From positions 1-54,987 of the forward strand of contig CADCHO010000017.1 in the NCBI GenBank assembly GCA_902801255.1: a stretch of DNA of 54,987 bases, in the 5' to 3' direction. Source of the DNA: an uncultured Eubacteriales bacterium (GTDB lineage: Bacteria > Bacillota > Clostridia > Peptostreptococcales > Anaerovoracaceae). Below, one piece after another: positions 33,804 to 42,817 of this stretch. The notes beneath the pieces were generated by a model. That model had not been told where the DNA came from. It saw only the letters and a program-made list of their open reading frames with translations, and did not search any database. The position numbers were made by a program, and so were the translations under genes. How positions within the stretch are numbered: the stretch's first letter is position 1; the number at the start of each line of letters is the position of its first letter.

Positions 33804-34588
33804 ACGTAAACCAACCTAAACACTTGTTATGCCAGCCTTAATATTTTAAAATCGTATTCCTTCAGAGGATTCTCTATCAAAGGGCTTGTATTCTGCACAC
33901 TGCCTCCGCCTTCTATATCGCTTATGTACCAGTAATCCGTGACAAGGCTGGGATCAAGCATAGTGGTATCTGTCCACTTCTGGATCCCTTCACTGAACAT
34001 TCCCATGTTATATGACGAGTCCATTGCGTAGACTTCACCGTTTTCGACCTTAACAACAAGGACTCCATGTGTACCTGTGCTGGCAGCATCGACACCCCAC
34101 ACTACAATACCTTCAGGATGATCTTTCAGCAGGCTTTCAAATTCATTTATCCGCGCTTGCCTGCCTCCTCCTGAAAAAGACCCGCAGGAAATACTGTACT
34201 CAATTCCGTCAGCTTCATAGCAGAAGCTGTACAGGAGAAGCCCGTCCACCGTGGCCTCCGGTCGCAGTGATGCATTTGTGATATCTGACCAGCCATCGTT
34301 GTTTCGCATGATCGCTGCCCTTCTTATCATCATTCTTGTTGCCGTCAGAACACAATCCCCATCCATATAATCGGACTCCTCTGTGTAGTATACAGCTTTG
34401 CTCTCAATCAGGTCTTCTGCGTACACTGCGGGTGCTGCAGTCGCTGTCATCACAGCCAGTGCTAATAATACGGTAATGATTCTCTTTTTCATGGTTTTAT
34501 CCTCCATTTTTAAAGCAAACAATCCCCCACTGTGCCACAGAATAATCCAGCTGTCTCTATACGTAAATAAATCTAAATGCCTGTTATG
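33804..34588 (-). repeat. Shared 28-nt element upstream of both C39-like genes
   Basis: Copies at 33804-33831 and 34561-34588 match at 22 of 28 positions, with common cores ACGTAAA, CTAAA and TGTTATG on the plus strand. They lie about 45 and 68 nt upstream of the two start codons; the first also covers the stop of the upstream paralogue. The pattern suggests a duplicated binding site with its gene. Confidence 0.55.
33827..34492 (-). CDS. Secreted C39-like protein, short paralogue
   Basis: A 221-residue exported protein with a signal peptide (residues 1-25, ending VYA-ED). Cys47 (GDCVLTAT), His142 (GTHGVLVV) and Asp158 (AMDSS) occupy exactly the same positions as in the downstream paralogue, so the putative catalytic triad is kept. 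It lacks the Lys-rich Ig-like domain; the end is a short tail after YWYISDIEGGG. ATG 34492 follows GGAGG by 8 nt. Function is unknown: a secreted peptidase or a C39-fold inactive relative are both possible. Confidence 0.78.
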   Translation of the reverse strand: MKKRIITVLLALAVMTATAAPAVYAEDLIESKAVYYTEESDYMDGDCVLTATRMMIRRAAIMRNNDGWSDITNASLRPEATVDGLLLYSFCYEADGIEYSISCGSFSGGGRQARINEFESLLKDHPEGIVVWGVDAASTGTHGVLVVKVENGEVYAMDSSYNMGMFSEGIQKWTDTTMLDPSLVTDYWYISDIEGGGSVQNTSPLIENPLKEYDFKILRLA

Positions 34589-34671
34589 GTCATTCTTAAC
34601 AGATTGAAATAAATCGGGATATGTTGGAAATGCAAAGGAATAAACCGCTTACGCTTTTGTGAAATAAAAAA

Positions 34672-34697
34672 AGATGCAGGCCCGACGGCCTGCATCT
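34672..34697 (-). terminator. Terminator after the proline symporter gene
   Basis: AGATGCAGGCC/GGCCTGCATCT, loop CGAC, followed on the minus strand by TTTTTTTATTTC; 25 nt after the stop. Confidence 0.9.
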
Positions 34698-34722
34698 ACG
34701 TTATTCTGATTATCGGTCTGTA

Positions 34723-36237
34723 TTATTCAGCAACTGCGTCTCTTTGTCTTGCCTTGTCGAATACCGCTCTCTCCTTGTCGAGTGTCGGTGTTACCTTTGC
34801 AACGATGAATGCTACGAGTCCGCCGCAGATGAATCCAGGCAGCAGCTCATAAACGCCTGTCGATGCGGAGAGTCCGCCGAACAGCCATCCGAGGTCAACG
34901 ATGAAGCCTGCGAGGATACCTGCAATAGCTCCCTTATAGTTGAACTCTCTCCAGAAGAGTGACAGGATGATAACCGGTCCGAATGAAGCACCGAATGCGC
35001 CCCATGCGTTCTCTACCAGGTTCATGATAGCCTGAGCACCTGCTCCCTTTGATGATGCGATCAGGTAAGCGATGATTGCGATAACTACTACTACGATACG
35101 TCCTACAAGAACAGCTTCCTTTTCACTTGTGTTCTTCTTGAACTGTGCGTAGAGGTCAGCAGTGAACGAGCTGGATGCTACGAGCAGCTGTGAGTCTGCT
35201 GTCGATACCGAAGCAGCAATGATGGCTGCGAGAAGCAGTCCTGAAAGAGCTGCCGGGAAGTACTTTCTTGCCATTGCGATGAAAACGATCTTCTGCATGC
35301 CGATTGGGAGAAGCTCATCTGCTACAAGCATACGGCCCATATAAGCTATGAGGCATGCGCATCCGAGAGAAATAAGTACCCATACGATAGCAATCGTTGA
35401 AGATTTCTTGATCTGCGAAGGCTTCTCGATCGACATGAATCTTACGATGATGTGCGGCATACCGAAGTATCCGAGACCCCATGCCATACCGGTTGCGATA
35501 TCCTGCCAGCTTGCGCTGAAAAGTCCGCCTCCGAAGTCGCATGTAACTACAGCACCACTTGCGTCTGTGTACTCATACACCTTCGAAAGAAGCGAAGTAT
35601 CGAGTGTCTGATGTGTAGCAATGACCGCAATAGGAACTGCCATCAGTGCGATCATCATCAGCATGCCCTGGAAGAAGTCTGTCCAGCATACAGCAGTGAA
35701 TCCGCCGAAGATCGTGTAGAATACGATCAGCAGAGCGAAGATAACCATCGCTGTTGTTGTAGAGATGTTCGGGAACAGTGTTCCGAATACTGTTGTACCG
35801 GCAACGAATGCGGAAGCAACGTAGATAGTGTATGCAAACAGGAAAATCAAAGCGCAGATTACCTGCAGCGTCTTGCTGTCAGCATCAAATCTGTTGGCAA
35901 GGAACTGCGGGATCGTGATTGAGTCATTAGCTTCTTCAGAGAATACTCTAAGTCTTCTTGCACAGAGGATCCAGTTGAGCGCAGTACCAAGAGCAAGTCC
36001 GATACCGATCCACATCTGTCCGAATCCGAATGCGAGGATCGATCCAGGGAGTCCCATCAGCAGCCACGCTGACATATCGGATGCCTGTGCTGAAAGAGCC
36101 GCTACCCAAGGTCCCATCGCACGTCCGCCGAGGAAGTAATCCTCCTGGCTTTTCTGCTTGTCCTTGATGTAGAAGTATATTACTACTCCCATCAGGGCCA
36201 CAAAGTACAGAATAAAGGTTAACATTTCAGAATTCAT
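34723..36237 (-). CDS. putP: Sodium/proline symporter
   Basis: A 504-residue membrane protein of the sodium:solute symporter family with about 13 transmembrane segments. Markers are GGRAMGPWVAALSAQASDMSAWL near the start (sodium and proline site), FANRFDA, and the family signature region AGLLLAAIIAASVSTADSQLLVASS. The match is to PutP rather than to pantothenate or sugar symporters. ATG 36237 follows AAGGAG by 6 nt; a GTG 24 nt upstream is rejected. It is a single-gene unit with its own promoter and terminator. Confidence 0.93.
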   Translation of the reverse strand: MNSEMLTFILYFVALMGVVIYFYIKDKQKSQEDYFLGGRAMGPWVAALSAQASDMSAWLLMGLPGSILAFGFGQMWIGIGLALGTALNWILCARRLRVFSEEANDSITIPQFLANRFDADSKTLQVICALIFLFAYTIYVASAFVAGTTVFGTLFPNISTTTAMVIFALLIVFYTIFGGFTAVCWTDFFQGMLMMIALMAVPIAVIATHQTLDTSLLSKVYEYTDASGAVVTCDFGGGLFSASWQDIATGMAWGLGYFGMPHIIVRFMSIEKPSQIKKSSTIAIVWVLISLGCACLIAYMGRMLVADELLPIGMQKIVFIAMARKYFPAALSGLLLAAIIAASVSTADSQLLVASSSFTADLYAQFKKNTSEKEAVLVGRIVVVVIAIIAYLIASSKGAGAQAIMNLVENAWGAFGASFGPVIILSLFWREFNYKGAIAGILAGFIVDLGWLFGGLSASTGVYELLPGFICGGLVAFIVAKVTPTLDKERAVFDKARQRDAVAE

Positions 36238-36377
36238 ATAATACTCCTTTTCTATTGTCACCTCTTAGCTTATTTCGAGTTTTTATTTTTTACGGCATGT
36301 TCAAATCCGGGTTATCTTTATTGATTCGAATTATCGCCATAAGAATGGGGTTGGTGACAATAAACAATTATGTACAT

Positions 36378-36406
36378 ATTATTACTCGAACAGTTCTTTA
36401 AGTCAA
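36378..36406 (-). promoter_or_regulatory. Predicted putP promoter
   Basis: Minus strand: -35 TTGACT (36406-36401), 17 nt, -10 AATAAT (36383-36378). Start near 36371, leaving an untranslated leader of about 130 nt. Confidence 0.6.
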
Positions 36407-36670
36407 TCTTAAATTGATATTTAGTTATCGTTTAAGCAAGACGATTGTTAACTTTGAAAGGAAGTGTTATATTAGGCATTCATTGAAATTTCAACGTTTT
36501 CAGCATTATGCTAAATGTGCAGAAAGGCAAAAAGTGTGTTATTTAATTAACACACTTGTACTTCCCTTATGGCATATAGATTTATAATTTCCAATTTTAA
36601 CTAATAAATAAACACTTTTGCTTTATTAATACATAACCATACGTTCTGCAATACCCTGGCTATATATAAA
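36407..36670. other. A/T-rich intergenic stretch with two palindromes
   Basis: No plausible gene. It contains the perfect 12-nt palindrome TTGAAATTTCAA (36483-36494) and a 10-bp perfect hairpin AAGTGTGTTA-tttaat-TAACACACTT (36532-36557) without a T-run on either side, so operators are more likely than a terminator. Confidence 0.5.
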
Positions 36671-36710
36671 GAACATCCCCGCATCATTTACGCGGGGATG
36701 TTCTTGTTTT
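36671..36710. terminator. Terminator after the YitT-family gene
   Basis: GAACATCCCCGC (36671-36682), 9-nt loop, GCGGGGATGTTC (36692-36703): a 12-bp stem, 8 nt after the stop, with TTTATATA on the minus strand and TTGTTTT on the plus strand. Confidence 0.88.
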
Positions 36711-37610
36711 CTAGGTATTATCTGCTTCGGTGATGTCCTGGAAGCGTTTGCCCCAGACATTTGTCAGGGACATGACCGTAGCGAACGCATCAGGATCAAC
36801 TTCAGCGAGGTATTTTTTTATTTTTATACTCTCTGCCGGAGTGCAGATCGTACTGATCGTTCTTCTCTCCTCTTTAGTGTACTCTCCTCTCGAAACGTGT
36901 GTTGTTACTGCACGGTTTACATCTTTCAGTATGTATTCAGTGATCTGCTCGCGCTTTTCCTTTGAGCTCGTGATTATATCGAACTGAACGAATTTTCCAC
37001 CATATCCGACAGTGATAGCGGAAATTACCCTTGCTGCTACGACAGCTGTTACTATTGCGTACACAGCGATATTAGTATCGAATACGAAAGCCGATACTGT
37101 GATTATGGCTACATCAAGTGCCATCTGTATGTCTCCGGTACGCAGATGATTGAGGAATTTGAACTTTATGACTCTTGCAAGAGTGTCTGTTCCGCCTGAG
37201 GAATATCCTCCGATGTAGCCTACTCCGGTCGCAATGCCATAGAAAATGCCGATTAAAAGTGCCGCCAGGAACGGATCCGGCGATCTGAGGAATTCATAGT
37301 CGATATGCTCAAATATAAACAGCATTATCGGGTAAGCGAACCCCAATGCGATGATTCGCCTGACTTCGGCTTTTCCCATAGCAAAATAGGCTATGATCAG
37401 CACTACCATGGAAAGAGTGTAGTATACGAGCGAATAGCTCACCGGGAAAAAGTGTGTGATCAGCCTTGCGATACCCGGCATTCCTCCTGAAGTCATACCA
37501 TTTGGTATCATGACGAATATCTGCACTGATGAACCGAAAAACGCCGACGTCAGAACGATCAGCGTTTCTCTTATGAATCTGCCTATTTTTGTTTTTGGTG
37601 ATCTGAACAT
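36711..37610 (-). CDS. YitT-family membrane protein
   Basis: A 299-residue protein: five or six hydrophobic segments in the first ~200 residues with the family's GMTSGGMPGIARL and GGYSSGGTDTLARV glycine motifs, then a soluble C-terminal DUF2179 domain (GKFVQFDIITSSKEKREQIT). Transport has been suggested for the family but no substrate is settled. ATG 37610 lies 7 nt after the stop codon of the upstream gene, whose end supplies GGAGG (spacing 12), so translation is probably coupled. A TTG further upstream is rejected because it lies inside the preceding gene. Confidence 0.87.
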   Translation of the reverse strand: MFRSPKTKIGRFIRETLIVLTSAFFGSSVQIFVMIPNGMTSGGMPGIARLITHFFPVSYSLVYYTLSMVVLIIAYFAMGKAEVRRIIALGFAYPIMLFIFEHIDYEFLRSPDPFLAALLIGIFYGIATGVGYIGGYSSGGTDTLARVIKFKFLNHLRTGDIQMALDVAIITVSAFVFDTNIAVYAIVTAVVAARVISAITVGYGGKFVQFDIITSSKEKREQITEYILKDVNRAVTTHVSRGEYTKEERRTISTICTPAESIKIKKYLAEVDPDAFATVMSLTNVWGKRFQDITEADNT

Positions 37611-37617
37611 TATTGCG

Positions 37618-38631
37618 TTAAGCCTCCGGATCCCAGTCGACCTGATCACGGTAGCTGCCAAATGGTGTCACAGGAAGGTAAACCTGCATATCGAATCCGA
37701 ATTCACCATATGTGTCATATACCGGGAACATGGTTATGCATAATGACCAGCCGTTTTCAAATGCCAGCTGCAGTGTGTCCCTTGAGATCTCGCCGTATTT
37801 ACCGGTAGCAAATCTGACATCCATAAGTTCCGAAGGAAATCCTGTTTTAGGTGTCTTCAGGTTTTTATTGTTCGGCATGCGTCCGAGATATCCACGTGCA
37901 TTTACACATCCGATACGGGTCACTTTCAGCTCTTCTATAGGTTTAATAAAGTAATAATCGATCTTACCATAGAAGTAATCATACAGTTTCTGCGGTGCTT
38001 CAGGATGGAACTTCATTACACGAGGAAGTTCGCGACCGATTGCTCTGAGCATTGGTGTGATCAGCGATCCATATACAAAGCTTTCATCCTTGATTAGATC
38101 TGCCCAGTTTTCAGAATCACGAGGTGCAATATTCATGAGTATTTCGTTCACATCATCAAAGTACTCATTTGAGCACGGGATGCCGAAAATACGGTCACCG
38201 AAATCGTCGATGCCGTTGAACGAGTTCATGATCTTATCCTGGTTCATATCGAGCTGACGGTCCGCAACGGGCAAAGCCGAAAGGATCTTCGCATCGTTCT
38301 TAACTGAAATGGCGAAACGCCAGTCAAGATCAGGACGTTCAAGCATGATCTCTCCGAATGAGTCTCTTTCAAGCTTTCTGTCAAGATAATTCAGTCGGAT
38401 GCACAGCGGCTCGCCATCTGTTTCGAAAATATACGGTTCATGTGATGCTATGCGCTCCATAGCAGGTGCGGCCTGTCTGTATGCAAGGTCTTTTTCCTCG
38501 TCAGTATCTTCCCAAAGATGAAAGAAGTAACTGGATTCTTCGTCATCTTTGATCACATATGGAACGTTCTCTCTCTCAAAGATGGTTTTGAGTGCTTTTA
38601 CGCATGCTTCGACAAGTATTTTATTTATCAT
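37618..38631 (-). CDS. Protein of unknown function, 337 residues
   Basis: I do not recognise a family. The protein is soluble, acidic, without signal peptide or membrane segment. Distinct segments are DEESSYFFHLWEDTDEEKDL near the start, repeated Asp-rich loops, ENWADLIKDESFVYG, and a Trp/Tyr-rich end (PVYDTYGEFGFDMQVYLP). ATG 38631 is preferred over an earlier in-frame start because GGAGG lies 8 nt before it. It is the first gene of a pair with the YitT-family gene. The region before it contains tRNA-Glu on the same strand, 180 nt upstream, with a terminator between. Confidence 0.7.
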   Translation of the reverse strand: MINKILVEACVKALKTIFERENVPYVIKDDEESSYFFHLWEDTDEEKDLAYRQAAPAMERIASHEPYIFETDGEPLCIRLNYLDRKLERDSFGEIMLERPDLDWRFAISVKNDAKILSALPVADRQLDMNQDKIMNSFNGIDDFGDRIFGIPCSNEYFDDVNEILMNIAPRDSENWADLIKDESFVYGSLITPMLRAIGRELPRVMKFHPEAPQKLYDYFYGKIDYYFIKPIEELKVTRIGCVNARGYLGRMPNNKNLKTPKTGFPSELMDVRFATGKYGEISRDTLQLAFENGWSLCITMFPVYDTYGEFGFDMQVYLPVTPFGSYRDQVDWDPEA

Positions 38632-38779
38632 CTCGAACTCCTCCTTCGGGAAATCAAATTCATTTTGTCCGGCCGGCCGGGCCGAAAACATCCGTATATA
38701 TTATATCCTATGCAATACAAAAAAACATCTGGTTTTGATAATAAGACGACATTGTTCAGGGGCATAAAAACAAGTAAAG

Positions 38780-38806
38780 AAAAGAACGGCCCAAAGCCGT
38801 TCTTTT
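38780..38806. terminator. Terminator after tRNA-Glu
   Basis: AAAAGAACGGC (38780-38790), loop CCAAA, GCCGTTCTTTT (38796-38806), followed on the minus strand by CTTTACTTG. Confidence 0.85.
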
Positions 38807-38813
38807 CTTTTCG

Positions 38814-38888
38814 TGGTAGCGCATCAGGGAATCGAACCCTGGATTCCGCCGTGAGAGGGCGACGTCTTGACCTCTTGACCAATGCGCC
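38814..38888 (-). tRNA. tRNA-Glu (anticodon CTC)
   Basis: Minus strand: acceptor GGCGCAT/ATGCGCT, D arm beginning TGGTCAAG as in tRNA-Glu, anticodon stem CGCC/GGCG with loop CTCTCAC (anticodon CTC), T arm CAGGG-TTCGATT-CCCTG, discriminator A and encoded CCA (38816-38814). It reads GAG codons. Confidence 0.95.
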
Positions 38889-38996
38889 ACATTTTTACAT
38901 GCGCAAGAGTATTATAAACAAAAGGCTTGGTCTTGTCTACAAAATTTTGAAAAAAGTTATCATGTTTTATAGTCCCCTATATGATATCATTTGACT

Positions 38997-40025
38997 ATGG
39001 AAAAGAAAAAGATCCTCATCATTCATACAGGCGGTACGATCGGCATGGTCCGTACTGCAAACGGTTTTGCTCCAAAAGCAGGAGCTATTATTGAAGAGCT
39101 GCAGCAGATCCGCGACCTCAACTCTCCGTACATGCCGGAATGGGATATCATTGAGTTTGATCCTCTGCTTGACTCCACCAACGTCAGATATGAGCAGTGG
39201 AATTCCATAGCCGATGCGATCGCTCTTTATTATGACAAGTACGACGGATTTGTAGTGCTTCACGGAACCGATACTCTCGCCTACAGCGCCTCTGCCCTGT
39301 CATTCATGCTTGAGGGGCTGGATAAGCCTGTGGTCTTTACAGGCGCACAGATACCTCTCTGTGAATTGAGAAGTGACGGACGCGACAATCTCATAACGTC
39401 TATGATGATAGCTGCTGACGGAGTCATTCGTGAAGTAAGCCTGTGTTTCGGAGACGCGATCCTGCGGGGCAACCGTGCGATCAAGTATTCAGCTGACGGT
39501 ATGGTCGCTTTCACATCGCCTAACTATAATATGCTCGCTGACGCAGGGATCAGCATAGAATATAATCATGCATGCATAAACGATTATGTAAAGAGCACTT
39601 TACATTCCGATTCTCTTAATGCTGTCAGATTAAAAAAGAGCCGGATCGCTGTCATAAAGGTCTTTCCGGGTATTCAGTTTGAGATATTCGAGCCTATTAT
39701 GTGCGAGACTCTTGACGGACTGGTGCTTGAAACGTTCGGTAAAGGCAATATACCGGATTACGACCCTGCCCTTTCACGCATTATTTCCGAAGCCAGCAGA
39801 TGCGGCACAATTGTTGTGGTCTGCACTCAGTGTCCGGCAGGCACCGTCAGCCTTGGCGCTTATGAAGCAGGTTCTGCGCTGGTCAGGTCCGGTGCGGTCA
39901 GCGGCGGCAACATGACCACCGAAGCTGCTATAACCAAACTCACCTATCTTTTGAGTAAAGATCTGCCAAAAGATGAGATACGAAGACTGATGCAAACCGA
40001 TCTCAGAGGCGAATTGACAAAATAA
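38997..40025 (+). CDS. ansA: L-asparaginase, type I (cytoplasmic)
   Basis: Hydrolyses asparagine to aspartate and ammonia. The 342-residue protein has the first catalytic Thr in IIHTGGTIGM (residues about 9-18) and the second set in VLHGTDTLAYSASALSFML, which carries the Thr-Asp pair; Lys follows later. There is no signal peptide, so it acts in the cytoplasm. ATG 38997 is chosen over the TTG at 38991, but no ribosome-binding site is visible before either, so the start is less certain. It is convergent with glpK and shares its terminator. Confidence 0.92.
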   Translation: MEKKKILIIHTGGTIGMVRTANGFAPKAGAIIEELQQIRDLNSPYMPEWDIIEFDPLLDSTNVRYEQWNSIADAIALYYDKYDGFVVLHGTDTLAYSASALSFMLEGLDKPVVFTGAQIPLCELRSDGRDNLITSMMIAADGVIREVSLCFGDAILRGNRAIKYSADGMVAFTSPNYNMLADAGISIEYNHACINDYVKSTLHSDSLNAVRLKKSRIAVIKVFPGIQFEIFEPIMCETLDGLVLETFGKGNIPDYDPALSRIISEASRCGTIVVVCTQCPAGTVSLGAYEAGSALVRSGAVSGGNMTTEAAITKLTYLLSKDLPKDEIRRLMQTDLRGELTK

Positions 40026-40056
40026 AAGATTCCCGGCCGAACCGGGAATCTTTTTT
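40025..40056. terminator. Two-way terminator between ansA and glpK
   Basis: AAAGATTCCCGG (40025-40036), loop CCGAA, CCGGGAATCTTT (40042-40053), a 12-bp stem; the ansA stop codon ends within its first base. Confidence 0.9.
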
Positions 40057-40064
40057 ATTTACTT

Positions 40065-41552
40065 TTATGCTTCGCGGAAAGCTATTGTTGCTTTTACCGC
40101 CCTATGCCATCCATCCAGCTTTTCTTTTCTTTCCTTTTCCCCCAGAGAAGGCTTGAAGGTCTTCGCGATCTCCTTGCTTGCAACGATATCCGCAAGACTG
40201 TCGTAATATCCTACTGCCAGGCCTGCCAGATATGCTGCACCAAGTGAAGTTGACTCGATCGAAGCGTATCTGACGATATCCACATCAGAAATGTCTGCCT
40301 GGAACTGCATCAGCAGATTGTTCATCGCAGCACCGCCGTCGACCTTCAGTGCAGTGATCTCTTTTCCGGTATCCGCTTTCATTGCTGACAGAAGGTCTTC
40401 GTTCTGATAAACCAGCGACTGGAGAGTTGCTCTTACGATATGCTCACGCGTTGTTCCTCTGGTGATTCCGAACATTGCGCCTCTTGCTTCAGGATCCCAG
40501 TATGGAGCTCCGAGCCCTACGAACGCCGGTACTACGAATACACCGCCTGCATCAGGGACCTGCTTTGCGATCTCCTCTGATTCAGATGCATCGCGGAAGA
40601 ACCTCAGCTGGTCTCTCAGCCACTGAACAGCTGCGCCGCATACGAAGACAGAACCTTCAAGTGCGTATGTGACCTTGCCGTCAAGACCCCATGCGATAGT
40701 GGTAAGCAGACCGTTCTTTGAATATACCGGTTTATCCCCTGTATTAAGGAGAAGGAAGTTTCCGGTTCCATATGTACTCTTTACATCGCCTTCTCCGTAG
40801 CATGCTTCTCCGAAGAGAGCGGCCTGCTGGTCTCCCGCAGATCCCGTTATAGGTATCGGGCCTCCGAAGATCTCATCTATGGTATCTCCATAGTGATGTG
40901 AGCACTCTACAGGCTCAGGCAGCATGCACATCGGTATGTTGAGCAGACTGCAGAGTTCTTCATCCCACTTGAGAGTGTTGATATCGAAAAGCATCGTTCT
41001 GCAGGCGTTGGAATAGTCAGAGACATGCACCTTTCCGCCGGTCAGTTTCCAGATGAGCCAGCATTCGATGGTTCCGAAAAGGACTTCTCCCTTTTCTGCC
41101 TTTGCCCTCACTCCCGGTACGTTCTCAAGTATCCACGCGAGCTTTGTTCCGCTGAAATAAGGGTCGGCAAGCAAGCCTGTCTTCTGCTTTATCATCTCTT
41201 CATGAGGTTTCAGTTTAGCTGCATAGTCAGCCGTTCTGCGGCACTGCCACACGATGGCGTTGTATACAGGGATGCCTGTCTTTTTATCCCAGACTACCGT
41301 AGTCTCTCTCTGATTGGTGATGCCGATGGCGGCGATATTCTTGTATGTAAGTCCGGCTTTCAGCAGCGCCTCCTGCGCAGTACCCATCTGGGATGCCCAT
41401 ATCTCCATGGCATCATGCTCCACCCAGCCCTCATGAGGGAATATCTGCGTGAATTCTCTCTGGACGACGGATTTGATATTGCCCGCCTTGTCATAGATGA
41501 TGGTTCTTGAGCTCGTTGTGCCCTGGTCAAGCGCCATTATGTATTTTTCCAT
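40065..41552 (-). CDS. glpK: Glycerol kinase
   Basis: Phosphorylates glycerol with ATP to glycerol-3-phosphate. The 495-residue FGGY-family protein has the ATP motif [15 protein letters not shown] at its start, the substrate segment [13 protein letters not shown], the [13 protein letters not shown] loop and the signature [18 protein letters not shown] region. ATG 41552 is chosen with AAAGGAT upstream rather than the TTG at 41573, which lies in the hemW end. It follows hemW on the same strand; a glycerol facilitator is not adjacent. Confidence 0.96.
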   Translation of the reverse strand: MEKYIMALDQGTTSSRTIIYDKAGNIKSVVQREFTQIFPHEGWVEHDAMEIWASQMGTAQEALLKAGLTYKNIAAIGITNQRETTVVWDKKTGIPVYNAIVWQCRRTADYAAKLKPHEEMIKQKTGLLADPYFSGTKLAWILENVPGVRAKAEKGEVLFGTIECWLIWKLTGGKVHVSDYSNACRTMLFDINTLKWDEELCSLLNIPMCMLPEPVECSHHYGDTIDEIFGGPIPITGSAGDQQAALFGEACYGEGDVKSTYGTGNFLLLNTGDKPVYSKNGLLTTIAWGLDGKVTYALEGSVFVCGAAVQWLRDQLRFFRDASESEEIAKQVPDAGGVFVVPAFVGLGAPYWDPEARGAMFGITRGTTREHIVRATLQSLVYQNEDLLSAMKADTGKEITALKVDGGAAMNNLLMQFQADISDVDIVRYASIESTSLGAAYLAGLAVGYYDSLADIVASKEIAKTFKPSLGEKERKEKLDGWHRAVKATIAFREA

Positions 41553-41565
41553 GCTGCTATCCTTT

Positions 41566-42816
41566 CTATACAAAAAGCGACATTATTGAATTGCTTATAT
41601 CGATGCCATGCTCAGTGAGCTTAAGGCCTTCATTATCGATTATCAGGAGCCCTCTTCCGGCATACCCCATGGCTTCTTCTTTTGCCTCAGCAAATATGTC
41701 CCAGAAAAAGTTTCTGAAATCACATGATTCCGCAGGAGCCTTTTTCTCCCCATCATCTGCTTCCAGATATGCGCGGACCGCATCCTCATAGCTTATGCCC
41801 TCGCGCCGTCTGAGACCTGTGAAAACAGCCTCGCTGATATTATCAAAAGCGGTGTTCCTGTGCTCTTCTGCTATAGGGAGCCTGCCCTCACTGAGAGCAG
41901 AAAGGTATTCATTAAGATCTGAAGTGTTTTTATACCTTATGCCATTTATGAATCCGCTCGCACCGAGTCCCAGACCGATGTATTCATCCATGTTCCAGTA
42001 GAGGCTGTTGTGACATGACCTGTACGGACTTGGAGAATCCGAATCATCGCCCTTTTTTGCAAAATTGCTGATCTCATAGTGCTCATAGCCGGCATCTTCA
42101 AGCCTGCGGCAGATCCTGTGATAAGTCTCTCTATCCTCTTCATCGGGAACTTCCGTCAGTTCACCCGCTTCAGCCATTTCGCCGAACGGCGTGCCCTCTT
42201 CTATCTGGAGACTGTAGCAGGATATATGCTCAGGACCGAATTCAAGTATCTTTTCCAGATCGCTCAGCGCATCGTCGCCGCTCTCACCCGGAACAGAAAA
42301 CATCAGATCGAGATTGACATTGTCAAATCCCTTCCTGCGGATCATATCCATATCTCTGGCAACATTTTCCGCCGTATGTATGCGCCCCAGAAAGTGCAGC
42401 CTGTCGTTGTCCATCGACTGCACACCCATCGAAAAGCGGTTTATCCCCATAAACTTATATGCCTGGAGCTTGGCCAGCATCACGCCGTCCTTGCGTCCCA
42501 GAGTTGCAGGGTTTGCCTCCATCGTGAATTCGGCATCCGGATCAACCTCGAAAGATCTCCTAACAGTCTTTATCATCTCCGACATGGACGAGATATCCAT
42601 TACAGAAGGAGTTCCACCGCCTATATAGATGGTATTTACAGGCTTGTCTGTCCCGTTCTTCTTTTCCTGTGCAGCCCTGAGTTTTATCTCTTTTTCGAGG
42701 GCATCGGTATATTCCTTCCTCGGCGAGCCTTCCGCGTCGAAGGAAAGGAACGCACAGTATCTGCACTTCTTTACGCAGAAAGGCATGTGGATGTATATGC
42801 CTCTTTTTTTGTCCAT
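41566..42816 (-). CDS. hemW: Heme chaperone HemW (radical SAM, coproporphyrinogen oxidase-like)
   Basis: A 416-residue radical SAM protein of the HemW group, which binds heme and hands it to target proteins. The cluster motif CVKKCRYC lies at residues 14-21, followed by the SAM-binding glycine stretch YIGGGTPS and later [11 protein letters not shown] 42816, 1 nt after the lepA stop, is chosen; an ATG at 42831 overlaps lepA but leaves a less usual N-terminus. lepA-hemW order is common in Bacillota. Confidence 0.93.
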   Translation of the reverse strand: MDKKRGIYIHMPFCVKKCRYCAFLSFDAEGSPRKEYTDALEKEIKLRAAQEKKNGTDKPVNTIYIGGGTPSVMDISSMSEMIKTVRRSFEVDPDAEFTMEANPATLGRKDGVMLAKLQAYKFMGINRFSMGVQSMDNDRLHFLGRIHTAENVARDMDMIRRKGFDNVNLDLMFSVPGESGDDALSDLEKILEFGPEHISCYSLQIEEGTPFGEMAEAGELTEVPDEEDRETYHRICRRLEDAGYEHYEISNFAKKGDDSDSPSPYRSCHNSLYWNMDEYIGLGLGASGFINGIRYKNTSDLNEYLSALSEGRLPIAEEHRNTAFDNISEAVFTGLRRREGISYEDAVRAYLEADDGEKKAPAESCDFRNFFWDIFAEAKEEAMGYAGRGLLIIDNEGLKLTEHGIDISNSIMSLFV

Positions 42817-42817
42817 A

